Of a stretch of 64,000 nt of DNA, positions 48,726 to 57,912 are shown piece after piece. A program made the position numbers and the translations under genes. Each line of letters opens with the position of its first letter. Position 1 is the first letter of the stretch. Source of the stretch: Sediminibacterium sp. UBA657 (GTDB taxonomy: Bacteria > Bacteroidota > Bacteroidia > Chitinophagales > Chitinophagaceae); assembly GCA_002299885.1 (NCBI GenBank), contig DBOB01000030.1, positions 1 through 64,000 on the forward strand. The letters are read 5' to 3'. Under the pieces are notes generated by a model. That model was not told the DNA's origin and searched no databases. It saw only the letters and a program-made list of their open reading frames with translations.

Positions 48726-51353
48726 TTATGCTTCGGGTGTATCATCACCTTCGTTGTTCAAAGTGTCGTCGATTTGGTCATCTGCAACTTCATTTGAAAT
48801 ATTAGTTGAGTTGTCATTTGTAACTATTTCATTATCAGCATTTTCTCCTTCTTCTGGTACATCTTGTTCTTCGATCTTAGAGGTTGCTGCAATTTCATCG
48901 TTTTCGTCTAAACGAATCAATTTTACACCCTGTGTTGCTCTACCCGCTTCTCTAATATCTGCGACACTTGTTCTAATGGTTACACCAGATTTACATGTAA
49001 TGATAAGGTCTTCTTTTTCTAACACATCCATTAAACCAACCAAGGATCCTGTTTTTTCGGTCACATTGATTGTTTTAACGCCCTTACCACCACGGTTGGT
49101 GATACGGTAGTCATCAATTGGAGTTCGCTTGCCATAACCTTGTTGACTTACCACTAATATTGTACGGTCTTTGTCTTCTCTGCTAACGCAAACTAAACCA
49201 ACCACTTCGTCTGTTTCATCGTCCACTTCGATACCTGCAACACCTATCGCACCTCTTCCGGTTGGTCTCACTTTTTCTTCAGGGAAGCGAATTGCACGAC
49301 CAGACTTCACTGCCATCATCACTTCGTTGTTACCATCTGTTAAACGTGCTGCTAATAATTCATCGCCTTCATTAATTGTAATTGCGTTTACACCATTCAC
49401 TCTTGGGCGACTGAATTCTTCCAAACATGTTTTCTTGATAATCCCTTTCTTAGTACATAAGATGATGTAATGATTATTTACATAATCCTTATCAGCTAAA
49501 TTACGTACTTCAATAATGGCTTTTACTTTATCGTCTTGTGGAAGTTGAATTAAGTTTTGGATTGCTCTACCCTTACTCGTTTTTTCACCTTCTGGAATTT
49601 CATAAACACGCATCCAGAAACATCTTCCTTTTTCGGTAAAGAACAACATGGTATCATGGGTGGATGCAATAAATAGATGCTCAACATAATCTTCCTCTCG
49701 AGTCTTAGAACCAATGGCACCGCGGCCTCCACGCTTTTGTTGACGATATTCAGTTGCTGAAGTTCGTTTGATATAACCTAAATGAGAAATGGTAATCACC
49801 ACGTCTTCTTCTTCAATTAAATCTTCGATACGCATTTCATCTGCTAAGTATTGAATCTCTGATTTACGCTCATCACCAAACTTATCTTTTACTTCTAATA
49901 ATTCAGTTTTGATGAGTTCAAATCGTAAATGTTCGCTACCTAATAATTCTTTTAAAGAAGCAATCAACTTCATCAATTGGTCAAATTCTTCTTTAATTTT
50001 CTCGCGCTCCATGCCTGTTAAACGTTGCAATCTTAATTCTAAAATTGCTTTCGCTTGGATATCTGAAATGCCCCATCCTGCATTGATTAAAGATTCTTTT
50101 GCTGCTTCTGGATTCGCTGAGTTTCTGATTAATCGAATTACTTCGTCTAAATGATCTAAAGCAATTAAATAACCTTCTAAAATATGTGCACGTTCTTCCG
50201 CTTTTCTTAATTCAAATTTAGCACGGCGAATCACCACTTCCATTCTAAAATCAACAAACTCTAAAATCAAATCTTTTAGGTTCAAAATTCTAGGACGACC
50301 TTTTACCAATGCCACATTATTGATACCATAACTGGTTTGTAATTCTGTGAATTTAAATAATTGGTTAATGATCACCTGCGCTACAGCATCCTTACGTAAT
50401 TCAATCACAATACGAGTTCCCTCGCGTTTGTTACTTTCATTGTTTACGTGTGTAATTCCATCTACTACTTTATCCACCACCAATTGACCAATTCGATCTG
50501 TTAAATGATCTCGGTTCACTTGGTATGGAATTTCATTGATCACAATCATTTCACGACCGTTGGCTTTTGTCTCTACATTGCATTTTCCACGCACAACTAC
50601 TCGACCACGTCCAGTCATCAAGCCTTGCTTCACACCTTCCATACCATATATCACGCCACCAGTAGGAAAATCTGGCGCTTTTACAATAGAAATTAATTCT
50701 TCAATCGTAATGTCTTTATTGTTGATGTAGGCAATACATCCGTCTACTACTTCATTCAAATTATGTGGCAACATGTTAGTCGCCATACCTACTGCAATAC
50801 CTGAGGATCCGTTCACTAAAAGCTGTGGAATTCTTGTTGGTAGTACACTTGGCTCAGATAAGCTATCATCAAAGTTCAATTGATAATCTACTGTATCTTT
50901 CTCCAAGTCATCCAACATCGCTTCTGAAATCTTTTGTAAACGCGCTTCTGTATAACGCATAGCTGCCGGAGGATCTCCATCTTGGTTACCAAAGTTACCC
51001 TGTCCATCCACCAACTTATAACGCATTGTCCACTCCTGCGCCATACGCACTAAAGTGTCATAAATTGCGGTATCACCATGTGGGTGAAATTTACCCATCA
51101 CTTCACCAACAATACGTGCAGATTTTTTATAAGGTTTATTGCTGTTGTTTCCTAACTCATGCATGGCAAACAATACACGACGGTGAACTGGTTTAAAGCC
51201 ATCTCGCACATCGGGTAAAGCACGACCTACAATCACAGACATTGAGTAGTCAATGTAAGAGGTTTTCATTTGCTCTTCAATGTTGACTCTAATCACGCGA
51301 TCATTGTCTTGGGTCTGTTCTAGACCTAAATTTTCACCTAAATTTTCTTCCAT
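48726..51353 (-). CDS. gyrA: DNA gyrase subunit A
   Basis: An 875-residue GyrA. The catalytic tyrosine is in AAMRYTEARL (about residue 130), preceded by HPHGDTAIYDTLVRMAQ. The C-terminal beta-pinwheel carries the GyrA box QKRGGRGAIGSK (about 555-566), which distinguishes it from ParC. The last about 45 residues are acidic and Asn-rich (EEGENADNEIV, EGDDTPEA), a tail that in other species modulates supercoiling. Upstream are two TTCG-type promoter elements and a consensus DnaA box. A TPR gene follows by 33 nt. gyrB is not in the window. Confidence 0.97.
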   Translation of the reverse strand: MEENLGENLGLEQTQDNDRVIRVNIEEQMKTSYIDYSMSVIVGRALPDVRDGFKPVHRRVLFAMHELGNNSNKPYKKSARIVGEVMGKFHPHGDTAIYDTLVRMAQEWTMRYKLVDGQGNFGNQDGDPPAAMRYTEARLQKISEAMLDDLEKDTVDYQLNFDDSLSEPSVLPTRIPQLLVNGSSGIAVGMATNMLPHNLNEVVDGCIAYINNKDITIEELISIVKAPDFPTGGVIYGMEGVKQGLMTGRGRVVVRGKCNVETKANGREMIVINEIPYQVNRDHLTDRIGQLVVDKVVDGITHVNNESNKREGTRIVIELRKDAVAQVIINQLFKFTELQTSYGINNVALVKGRPRILNLKDLILEFVDFRMEVVIRRAKFELRKAEERAHILEGYLIALDHLDEVIRLIRNSANPEAAKESLINAGWGISDIQAKAILELRLQRLTGMEREKIKEEFDQLMKLIASLKELLGSEHLRFELIKTELLEVKDKFGDERKSEIQYLADEMRIEDLIEEEDVVITISHLGYIKRTSATEYRQQKRGGRGAIGSKTREEDYVEHLFIASTHDTMLFFTEKGRCFWMRVYEIPEGEKTSKGRAIQNLIQLPQDDKVKAIIEVRNLADKDYVNNHYIILCTKKGIIKKTCLEEFSRPRVNGVNAITINEGDELLAARLTDGNNEVMMAVKSGRAIRFPEEKVRPTGRGAIGVAGIEVDDETDEVVGLVCVSREDKDRTILVVSQQGYGKRTPIDDYRITNRGGKGVKTINVTEKTGSLVGLMDVLEKEDLIITCKSGVTIRTSVADIREAGRATQGVKLIRLDENDEIAATSKIEEQDVPEEGENADNEIVTNDNSTNISNEVADDQIDDTLNNEGDDTPEA

Positions 51354-51403
51354 ATTTTTTGTTTCTTATAGTCTATTTCCTGTGCCCAAAAAGACCTAGG
51401 ATA

Positions 51404-51421
51404 CGAACGTATACGAAGATA
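51404..51421 (-). promoter_or_regulatory. Tandem TTCG-type -7 elements upstream of gyrA
   Basis: On the minus strand TATCTTCG (51421-51414) and TACGTTCG (51411-51404) lie 10 nt apart, 50-60 nt before the gyrA ATG. Each differs from TAnnTTTG by one base. Confidence 0.45.
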
Positions 51422-51471
51422 CCTTTTTGACCCCTTTTTTAACCCTAAAATGGGTATTAATTTACACAATT

Positions 51472-51480
51472 TTATCCACA
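51472..51480 (+). promoter_or_regulatory. Consensus DnaA box upstream of gyrA
   Basis: TTATCCACA matches the DnaA box consensus TTATNCACA exactly. It lies in the 187-bp divergent gap between gyrA and the saccharopine dehydrogenase-like gene. No cluster of boxes is seen, so it is a regulatory candidate, not an origin. Confidence 0.5.
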
Positions 51481-51540
51481 GTTTTTGGTAATAAATACTA
51501 ACTTTAACCCATACATTTTTAACCACTTATACATTCAAAA

Positions 51541-52857
51541 ATGAGCCAAACAATTCTCATTATTGGAGCTGGCAAATCTGCCACAGTTTTAATCCAATAT
51601 TTACAACAAAAAGCGGTCGAAAATGATTGGTATATCCTGCTAGCAGACGGTGATGAAGCAATTGCTAAAAATAAGTGGAATAATGCCCCAAATGGAACTG
51701 CACTAGGTATTGACATCAAAAATGATTTAGATCGTCAAAATTTGGTTCAAAAAGCGGATATCGTGGTTTCTATGATGCCTGCACAACTGCATTTTTTAGT
51801 AGCTAAAGATTGTTTACAATTTGGCAAACCATTGTTTACTGCCTCCTATGTGGACGATAATATGCGCTCAATTGCTACAGAAATTGAGTCTAAACAGCTT
51901 TTATTCCTTTGTGAAATGGGTTTAGATCCCGGAATTGACCATATGAGTGCGATGGCCATCATTGATGAGATCCACGAAAAAGGAGGGAAAATTACCAGCT
52001 TTAAATCGCATTGTGGAGGATTGGTGGCCCCGGAAAGTGATGATAATCCATGGCATTATAAAATAAGTTGGAACCCTAGAAATATCATTTTAGCTGGGAA
52101 AGCTGGGGCTATTTATCTAGAAGATGGCGCAACTGTAACTAAAAATTATACCGCAATATTTGATCAAACCCCTGTGGTGGACTTGCCAGGAATAGGTCAT
52201 TTAGCGTATTATCCAAATAGAAATTCATTATCCTATATTGACACCTATCATTTACATGGTGTGAATAATTTTGTGCGCACTACCCTACGCTACCCTGCTT
52301 TTTGCACTGGTTGGAATGCCATTGTGCAATTGAATTTAACAGATGAAACTGTGATTGAATTAGCACCAAACACAACTATTAAAAATTGGTTTGATGCACA
52401 TATTCAACAAAATGGATTAGAAAAGATTCTAGAAAAATTTACACAAGATGCATCCATTAAAAATCAACTTGAATTCATTGGATTGTATGCGTCTACTATC
52501 ATTCCTGCTGAATTTAATTCCAATGCAAGCATCTTGCAGTGGCTATTAGAAGGCAAATGGAAACTCGAAGCCACAGACAAGGATTTAGTGGTGATGTTGC
52601 ATGAAATTGAATACAGCATTGGAACGCGTAAATTTAAATTAGATAGTAGTATGGTATTAACTGGAGAAGATGCAATCAAAACTGCAATGGCGACCACAGT
52701 AGGTTTACCATTAGCAATGGGTGTATGTGCTTATTTAAAAGGAGAAATTAAAATGACAGGTTTACATATCCCAATCGATGCCAGAATTTATCAACCAATT
52801 TTAAAAAGCTTAGCAGAGGAAGGGATAGTTTTTCAGGAAACCTTAACTAGTTATTAA
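51541..52857 (+). CDS. Saccharopine dehydrogenase-like oxidoreductase
   Basis: A 438-residue protein with an N-terminal Rossmann fold (ILIIGAGKSATVLIQYLQQ; ADIVVSMMPAQLHFLVAKDC) and the C-terminal saccharopine-reductase-like domain: CEMGLDPGIDHMSAMAIID, SHCGGLVAPESDDNPWHYKISWNP, RTTLRYPAFCTGW. It is close to the LYS9/AASS C-terminal half, acting on lysine-derived saccharopine in other organisms. The pathway in this bacterium is unknown; lysine degradation or a carboxynorspermidine-type reaction are alternatives. It diverges from gyrA and converges on rnr with a 12-nt gap. Confidence 0.88.
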   Translation: MSQTILIIGAGKSATVLIQYLQQKAVENDWYILLADGDEAIAKNKWNNAPNGTALGIDIKNDLDRQNLVQKADIVVSMMPAQLHFLVAKDCLQFGKPLFTASYVDDNMRSIATEIESKQLLFLCEMGLDPGIDHMSAMAIIDEIHEKGGKITSFKSHCGGLVAPESDDNPWHYKISWNPRNIILAGKAGAIYLEDGATVTKNYTAIFDQTPVVDLPGIGHLAYYPNRNSLSYIDTYHLHGVNNFVRTTLRYPAFCTGWNAIVQLNLTDETVIELAPNTTIKNWFDAHIQQNGLEKILEKFTQDASIKNQLEFIGLYASTIIPAEFNSNASILQWLLEGKWKLEATDKDLVVMLHEIEYSIGTRKFKLDSSMVLTGEDAIKTAMATTVGLPLAMGVCAYLKGEIKMTGLHIPIDARIYQPILKSLAEEGIVFQETLTSY

Positions 52858-52869
52858 GCTTGTTGCGAT

Positions 52870-54849
52870 TTATTTATTCAGCATTCCGTTGATCTCCCAT
52901 TCAAAATCTAATTGACGTTTGTCTAAATTGGCAGCTGCTACTTTAACAATGACTTTATCCCCCATATTGAACTTTCTACCCGACCTTGAACCCACTAAAG
53001 CATAATCGGCTTCTATCAATTTAAAGTCGTCAAATTTAGATAAGCTAGCAATGGTCACTAAGCCTTCGCACTTGTGTTCCACTGTTTCTACAAAGAAGCC
53101 GAAACTTGCTACACCACTGATAATTCCTTCGAAACTATGTCCCAAATAGTCGCGCATAAATTCAACTTGTTTGTATTTATTGGCAGCTCGCTCTGCTTCC
53201 ATCGCAGCTCTCTCACGCATGCTACAATGTGCACATTTTTCCTCTAATCCTTCGTCATTCATTGCGTTGCCCATTAACACACTTTGAACAATTCTATGCA
53301 CAAGTACATCTGGATACCTACGTATTGGAGAAGTAAAATGACAGTAGTGTTCAAAGCCTAAACCATAGTGACCAATATTATTAGTGGTATACACCGCTTT
53401 GGCCATCGTACGAATACCCAATTGCTCCAAAACATGTTGCTCAGGTTTTCCTTTTGACGCCAACATTAAATTGTTAAAGCTATGTGCGATATGATCGGGA
53501 GAATCAATATTAAAAGGATATCCATGCTTTTTAGCAAACACCACAAATGGGTTTAATTTATCTTCATTTGGTTGGTCATGCACACGATATGGAAAAGGCA
53601 AAACTTCTTTTTTCACTTTCACTGAACCCATTTTTTCTGCAATCAATTGGTTCGCTTTTAACATCAATTCTTCAATCAATTGATGCGATGCTTTACTTTC
53701 TTTTACAGTGATTCCAGTAGGTTTTCCATTGGCATCTAAAGTAAATCGAACTTCCTGTGAAGAAAAATTAATGGCCCCATTTTCGAAACGTTTCTTTCTC
53801 AAATCTTGGGTATACTCGTGTAACCATAAAATTTCATCCTTATGGTCTCCTTCTTTTGTTTCTATAATTGTTTGCACGTCCTCATAAGTAAATCGGCGAT
53901 CAGAAAAGATCACTGTTTTACCATACCAAGTATGCACAATTTTACCAGTAGCGTCTATTTCAAATGTCGCAGAGAAAGTTAATTTTTCTTCCTTGGGCCT
54001 TAAAGAACATAATTCATTCGAGATTCTTTCTGGTAACATTGGATAAACACGATCAGGTAAATACACCGATGTGGCCCTTTCGTATGCTGCTTTATCAACT
54101 GCAGTACCTGGTTGCACAAAATGACTTACGTCGGCAATATGTACTCCAATTTCTATATGCCCATTGTCTAAATGTTGGAATGAAATGGCATCATCAAAAT
54201 CCTTTGCATCCACAGGGTCGATGGTAAATGTCAATACTTTTCGGTAGTCTTTTCTTTTTGCAATTTCTTCTGGTGAAATTTTATCAGAGAGTGTCTTAGC
54301 AAATGCCAATACTTCTCCATCAAATACCAAAGGGAATCCAGATTCTGCCACGATCGACTTCATGGCCATATCATTCTCTTTCTCTGGCGTAAATATTTCT
54401 AATACTTCTCCTTCTGGTTTCTTATTTGAATTCTCCCATTTAGTCAATTGTACAATCACTTTATCTCCTGTCTTAGCGCCCTTTAATTTATCCATTGGGA
54501 TATAAATATCTGGCATTGGATGCATGGTATTGGGTAAGAAAAAAGCATGGTGTTGCATGATCTGCATGGTACCAGAAAAAGAGACTTGTTTTCTTTTAAC
54601 AATCTCTAAGACTTTACCTTCTTTCTTTCCTGAGCCCTGTCTTATTTTAGTAATTTTTACTCGGACTTCGTCTCCTTTAAGTGCAGTATTAAAATCGGTT
54701 GGGAAAACTAAAATGTCTTGTTCTAAACCTTGTACGATAATAAAACCCATACCAGATTTAGCTATGTCTAAAACCCCTTTATACGTTGTCGTTAAATGGG
54801 TCTGCTTTGTAGTTGTTTTTGACTTCTTCTTGTCTTTTTTACTGTTCAT
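52870..54849 (-). CDS. rnr: Ribonuclease R
   Basis: A 659-residue RNase II-family exoribonuclease. Cold-shock-type N-terminal OB domains precede the RNB domain with DPVDAKDFDDAISF (metal-binding aspartates), then GVHIADVSHFVQPGT and FTSPIRRYPDVLVHR. A C-terminal S1 domain begins about residue 575 (FEGIISGVASFGFFVE). It degrades structured RNA 3' to 5'. It is the last gene of the five-gene DUF3822-rsmD-fthC-lpxK-rnr run; its start overlaps lpxK by 11 nt. A short basic N-terminus (KKDKKKSKTTTK) precedes the domains. Confidence 0.95.
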   Translation of the reverse strand: MNSKKDKKKSKTTTKQTHLTTTYKGVLDIAKSGMGFIIVQGLEQDILVFPTDFNTALKGDEVRVKITKIRQGSGKKEGKVLEIVKRKQVSFSGTMQIMQHHAFFLPNTMHPMPDIYIPMDKLKGAKTGDKVIVQLTKWENSNKKPEGEVLEIFTPEKENDMAMKSIVAESGFPLVFDGEVLAFAKTLSDKISPEEIAKRKDYRKVLTFTIDPVDAKDFDDAISFQHLDNGHIEIGVHIADVSHFVQPGTAVDKAAYERATSVYLPDRVYPMLPERISNELCSLRPKEEKLTFSATFEIDATGKIVHTWYGKTVIFSDRRFTYEDVQTIIETKEGDHKDEILWLHEYTQDLRKKRFENGAINFSSQEVRFTLDANGKPTGITVKESKASHQLIEELMLKANQLIAEKMGSVKVKKEVLPFPYRVHDQPNEDKLNPFVVFAKKHGYPFNIDSPDHIAHSFNNLMLASKGKPEQHVLEQLGIRTMAKAVYTTNNIGHYGLGFEHYCHFTSPIRRYPDVLVHRIVQSVLMGNAMNDEGLEEKCAHCSMRERAAMEAERAANKYKQVEFMRDYLGHSFEGIISGVASFGFFVETVEHKCEGLVTIASLSKFDDFKLIEADYALVGSRSGRKFNMGDKVIVKVAAANLDKRQLDFEWEINGMLNK

Positions 54850-55927
54850 TTGTTTTTTGATGATATTGTGCTACAAAATCAATGACCAATTGATTAAATT
54901 CAGTTGCTTGATTAAAAAGGAAAAAAGGCTTGATTGGTAGAACATACAATGGCATATCATTTAATTCATTGGTATACTTCACTAATCTAACTGCATCTTT
55001 TTCGGTGGTAAGAATGAGCTTACTCTTTGCATTAATCTGTTCAAATTTATTGCGCATCTCATTTAAATCTTCTATCGAGAAAATATGATGGTCGCTGTAA
55101 CTTAATTGATAATAAGTGTGTGTGTTTTCGTGTAAATAATTTTTTAATGGAATGGGGTTAGCGATACCACAAACCAATAATACCTCATCTCGCATGGTCA
55201 ATACCCATTGGTCGGATGGGTTGTATATATGGTAAGGTGTCTCATAAGCAATGGCTGTAAAAAATACAGATTGATGTTGTTCTGGATATAACTTCTCTAA
55301 TACCTCCAATTTATCGGCTTCTGTCATATCCAAAGGACATTTGGTCACTACAATGATATTGGCACGTTTTGCAGACTTTCTCTCATCCCTTAGATCCCCA
55401 GTTGGGAAAAAGAAATCATCACAATACAGGTTATCGTATTCAGTTAATAGAATACTAAAATGTGCATCTATTTCACGATGTTGAAATGCATCATCTAGTA
55501 TAACAGTTTGTAAATCTGGGATGTCTTGAATCAACTGAGGAATGGCTTCGATACGTCGCTCTCCTACCGCCACGCCCACATTTGGATATTTTAAATGAAA
55601 CTGCATTGGCTCATCCCCAATCTCTAATGCGGTGGATTGTTCTGTGGCTAAAGCATAGCCCTTGGTTTTTCTTTTATAGCCCCTACTTAATGTCGCTATT
55701 TTATATTCAGTAGAAAGTATAGATAATAAATGCTCTACCATGGGTGACTTCCCTGTTCCACCTAAAGAAAGATTACCAACACAAATGATGGGCAAATTAA
55801 AATGAACTGACTTTAAATATTTTTTAGCGTACATCCAATTGCGCAATGTAACAATCCACCCATATAGGATAGCAAATGGTAAGAGTAGAACTCTGAAGGA
55901 TTTTAAAAAAATATTATTCAAATGCAT
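54839..55927 (-). CDS. lpxK: Tetraacyldisaccharide 4'-kinase
   Basis: A 362-residue LpxK. The P-loop is GNLSLGGTGKSPMVEHLLSIL, and the family blocks ATLSRGYKRKTKGY, GDEPMQFHLKYP and LDDAFQHREIDAHFSILLTEY are present. An N-terminal hydrophobic stretch (about residues 9-27) anchors it at the inner membrane. It phosphorylates the 4'-position of lipid A precursor. The frame is open upstream to 56005 but overlaps fthC; the ATG at 55927 gives MHLNNIFLKSFRVLLLPFA and the usual length, with a 14-nt overlap. Its stop overlaps the rnr start. Confidence 0.94.
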   Translation of the reverse strand: MHLNNIFLKSFRVLLLPFAILYGWIVTLRNWMYAKKYLKSVHFNLPIICVGNLSLGGTGKSPMVEHLLSILSTEYKIATLSRGYKRKTKGYALATEQSTALEIGDEPMQFHLKYPNVGVAVGERRIEAIPQLIQDIPDLQTVILDDAFQHREIDAHFSILLTEYDNLYCDDFFFPTGDLRDERKSAKRANIIVVTKCPLDMTEADKLEVLEKLYPEQHQSVFFTAIAYETPYHIYNPSDQWVLTMRDEVLLVCGIANPIPLKNYLHENTHTYYQLSYSDHHIFSIEDLNEMRNKFEQINAKSKLILTTEKDAVRLVKYTNELNDMPLYVLPIKPFFLFNQATEFNQLVIDFVAQYHQKTNEQ

Positions 55928-56486
55928 AGGTATTCCACGGCGTGATACAACATGATAAAGGTACGTCAAATTCATTGGTATCAGTGAAATAGTCCATTGG
56001 TTCAAAGTAAGAAACCCCTATTTTTTGTAAGTCTTTATTGGCTTTTGCTAAGTAGCGATCATAGTACCCCTTGCCATAGCCAACACGATGCCCCTTTTGG
56101 TCGAAACCTAATAATGGAACTAAGATGGTATCAATCTGTGCTGGTGGAACTAGATTAAATGGCAAAGGTTCTTGGATGCCATATGTATTTATCTGCAAGG
56201 TTTCAGTTTCAAAATAAAAATCCATTTCATTTTTTTTGCTATCAACGATGGGATAACAAAATCGAATAAATGGATACAAGGTCTTGATGTATTTTTCGAA
56301 TAACAAGGTATTGGGCTCGTTCTTTTGCGCTAAAGGATAAAAGCTAGCAAGGATAGATGTAGTCGACCAATCGATGCGTTGAAATTGAATGAGCAATAAG
56401 TCATCCATCTTCATGCATGCTGATTCAGTCAATGCAGCTCTTTTTTGGGATAATATGTTACGCGCTTCGGCCTTTGTTATATGCAT
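55914..56486 (-). CDS. 5-formyltetrahydrofolate cyclo-ligase
   Basis: A 190-residue protein of the 5-FTHF cyclo-ligase family. The phosphate/ATP motif is GYGKGYYDRYLAKAN (about residues 136-150) and the N-terminal AEARNILSQKRAALT is typical. It makes 5,10-methenyl-THF from 5-formyl-THF with ATP, and so links to folP and folB elsewhere in the window. It overlaps rsmD by 10 nt upstream and lpxK by 14 nt downstream, in a coupled operon. Confidence 0.93.
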   Translation of the reverse strand: MHITKAEARNILSQKRAALTESACMKMDDLLLIQFQRIDWSTTSILASFYPLAQKNEPNTLLFEKYIKTLYPFIRFCYPIVDSKKNEMDFYFETETLQINTYGIQEPLPFNLVPPAQIDTILVPLLGFDQKGHRVGYGKGYYDRYLAKANKDLQKIGVSYFEPMDYFTDTNEFDVPLSCCITPWNTYAFE

Positions 56487-57016
56487 TCGAAAAAACTAAA
56501 AATAGTGGCACCGTAATTTCTTTGAAAACTATAACCTTCAAATGTTTTATAATCATTACGAGGTGTATGTTCCAATATGAAATACCCCTTAGAACTGATC
56601 AATTTCTTTTCAACAATGATTCTAGGCAGGTCGTCAATTGTATTCAAAGCATAGGGCGGGCCAGCGAAAATGATATCATATTGTTGACTACATGTAGCTA
56701 AGAATTGAAACACATCCATTTGTATGGTGATGGCATTTTCGATTTTCAAAAAATCAATATTCTTTTTAATGAAATCAAGCATTGTTTTGTCCTTCTCAAC
56801 TATGGTCAATTGTTCAGCTCCTCTAGATGCCAATTCATAACTGATGCAACCAGTCCCTCCAAATAAATCTAAAGTAATAGCACCATCAATTGCTACTCTA
56901 TTATGTAAAATATTAAAAAGCCCTTCTTTAGCAATATCCGTGGTGGGTCTTGTATGTGGCATATTGGTAGGCGGATGAATTCTTCTGCCTCCAAATTTTC
57001 CTGAAATAATTCTCAT
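56477..57016 (-). CDS. rsmD: 16S rRNA (guanine(966)-N2)-methyltransferase RsmD, with GPPY motif
   Basis: A 179-residue RsmD-type protein beginning MRIISGKFGGRRIHPP, with DIAKEGLFNIL and the SAM motif TLDLFGGTGCISYELASRGA. The N6/N2-methyltransferase motif expected as (D/N)PPY reads IIFAGPPYALN, with Gly119 in place of the acidic or amide residue. This could impair catalysis unless the family tolerates it. The family methylates G966 in 16S rRNA. It is 9 nt after the DUF3822 gene and overlaps fthC. Confidence 0.88.
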   Translation of the reverse strand: MRIISGKFGGRRIHPPTNMPHTRPTTDIAKEGLFNILHNRVAIDGAITLDLFGGTGCISYELASRGAEQLTIVEKDKTMLDFIKKNIDFLKIENAITIQMDVFQFLATCSQQYDIIFAGPPYALNTIDDLPRIIVEKKLISSKGYFILEHTPRNDYKTFEGYSFQRNYGATIFSFFECI

Positions 57017-57025
57017 GCGTACAAC

Positions 57026-57838
57026 TTAAAAAATGAAATAAGGCGCGTAATGATGGTTTGGATGATCTGTATTTAAAGTTGCTCCAATACCTTCATCAGG
57101 CACCTGTTGCATATGCGCGCCTGCAAAATAACTTGCTAATGCCTCCATCCATAAATCCCTATCTGCACTATACCCTATTACATTTAAGTTCGTATCCTTT
57201 GGTTGGATATTTGCTTGAATACAAGCGTTCAAAACAAGGTATTGATTTTGATCATCCCCGTTTTTATTAAAATAATTCACAAAATGAGGTTTCCTATTTT
57301 GAATGATTAACAAAATAAAATAATCGTTAAAAATAGTGATGCAAACTCCATCCCCTTGATTAGATGAGATTAAACTACTTAAATAATTAATCCATTTACC
57401 AGTAGGAAAAGACCTAGACAATAAAGTATTTAAAGCATCTGGTACACTATAAACCAACACTTGATCTTGACCAATTTTTTGTAACTGCAATTCTTCTTCC
57501 ATTTTTGTGCCAACAACAAGACTAAATTCATTATGGTAAAAAGCATCGGCCCCAGTGTTTACAGCTTTAGTCAATAAAGTTCTTTTTGTATTCATCACAA
57601 ATTGAACCTGTCTATAATAAGATTGAATTAGTTTTGAATTATTTTGCAAATAACCTAATAGTTGATTCCACCCATTTTGATCTGTGGTGTTTTCAAAATA
57701 TTCAAATGCAATATATGCACCGTTGATATGGTTTTTTACCACAAAACAAATAGACTGTTCGTCCACGATCAAATAAAGATCTTCCACCTTATTATTTGCT
57801 GTACTTTCTTGTACCCCGTAAATGCCAATTTTTTTCAT
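57026..57838 (-). CDS. DUF3822 family protein (actin-like fold, Bacteroidota-specific)
   Basis: A 270-residue cytoplasmic protein. It contains LYLIVDEQSICFVVKN at the N-terminus and YLVLNACIQANIQPKDTNLNVIGY near the C-terminus, in keeping with DUF3822. I recall a Bacteroides structure of this family (BT_3980) with an actin/PilM-like ATPase fold, though no ATP motif is clear here. The frame starts at a TTG, but the ATG at 57838 (MKKIGIYGVQES) is the better start. It is the first gene of the rsmD operon, 9 nt from rsmD. Function unknown. Confidence 0.83.
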   Translation of the reverse strand: MKKIGIYGVQESTANNKVEDLYLIVDEQSICFVVKNHINGAYIAFEYFENTTDQNGWNQLLGYLQNNSKLIQSYYRQVQFVMNTKRTLLTKAVNTGADAFYHNEFSLVVGTKMEEELQLQKIGQDQVLVYSVPDALNTLLSRSFPTGKWINYLSSLISSNQGDGVCITIFNDYFILLIIQNRKPHFVNYFNKNGDDQNQYLVLNACIQANIQPKDTNLNVIGYSADRDLWMEALASYFAGAHMQQVPDEGIGATLNTDHPNHHYAPYFIF

Positions 57839-57897
57839 AGTCAATTTCTACTGCAATGATACAAAAAAAAGAGGCTATCTATTGATAAAACTAGTTG

Positions 57898-57905
57898 TAG
57901 ATTTG
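57898..57905 (+). promoter_or_regulatory. Bacteroidota -7 promoter element 7 nt before the MATE ATG
   Basis: TAGATTTG matches TAnnTTTG and ends exactly 7 nt before the ATG at 57913. As for nrnA and pyrB, a leaderless transcript is implied. Confidence 0.6.
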
Positions 57906-57912
57906 TAATTAT

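Noticed and set aside
48754..49470. Two long + strand frames antisense to the 3' part of gyrA
   Set aside because: GyrA is unambiguous on the minus strand. The antisense products are Ser/Thr/Pro-rich shadows without a start context.
51361..51540. gyrA upstream gap as a replication origin
   Set aside because: Only one consensus DnaA box is present, dnaA and dnaN are absent nearby, and no repeated 13-mers are seen.
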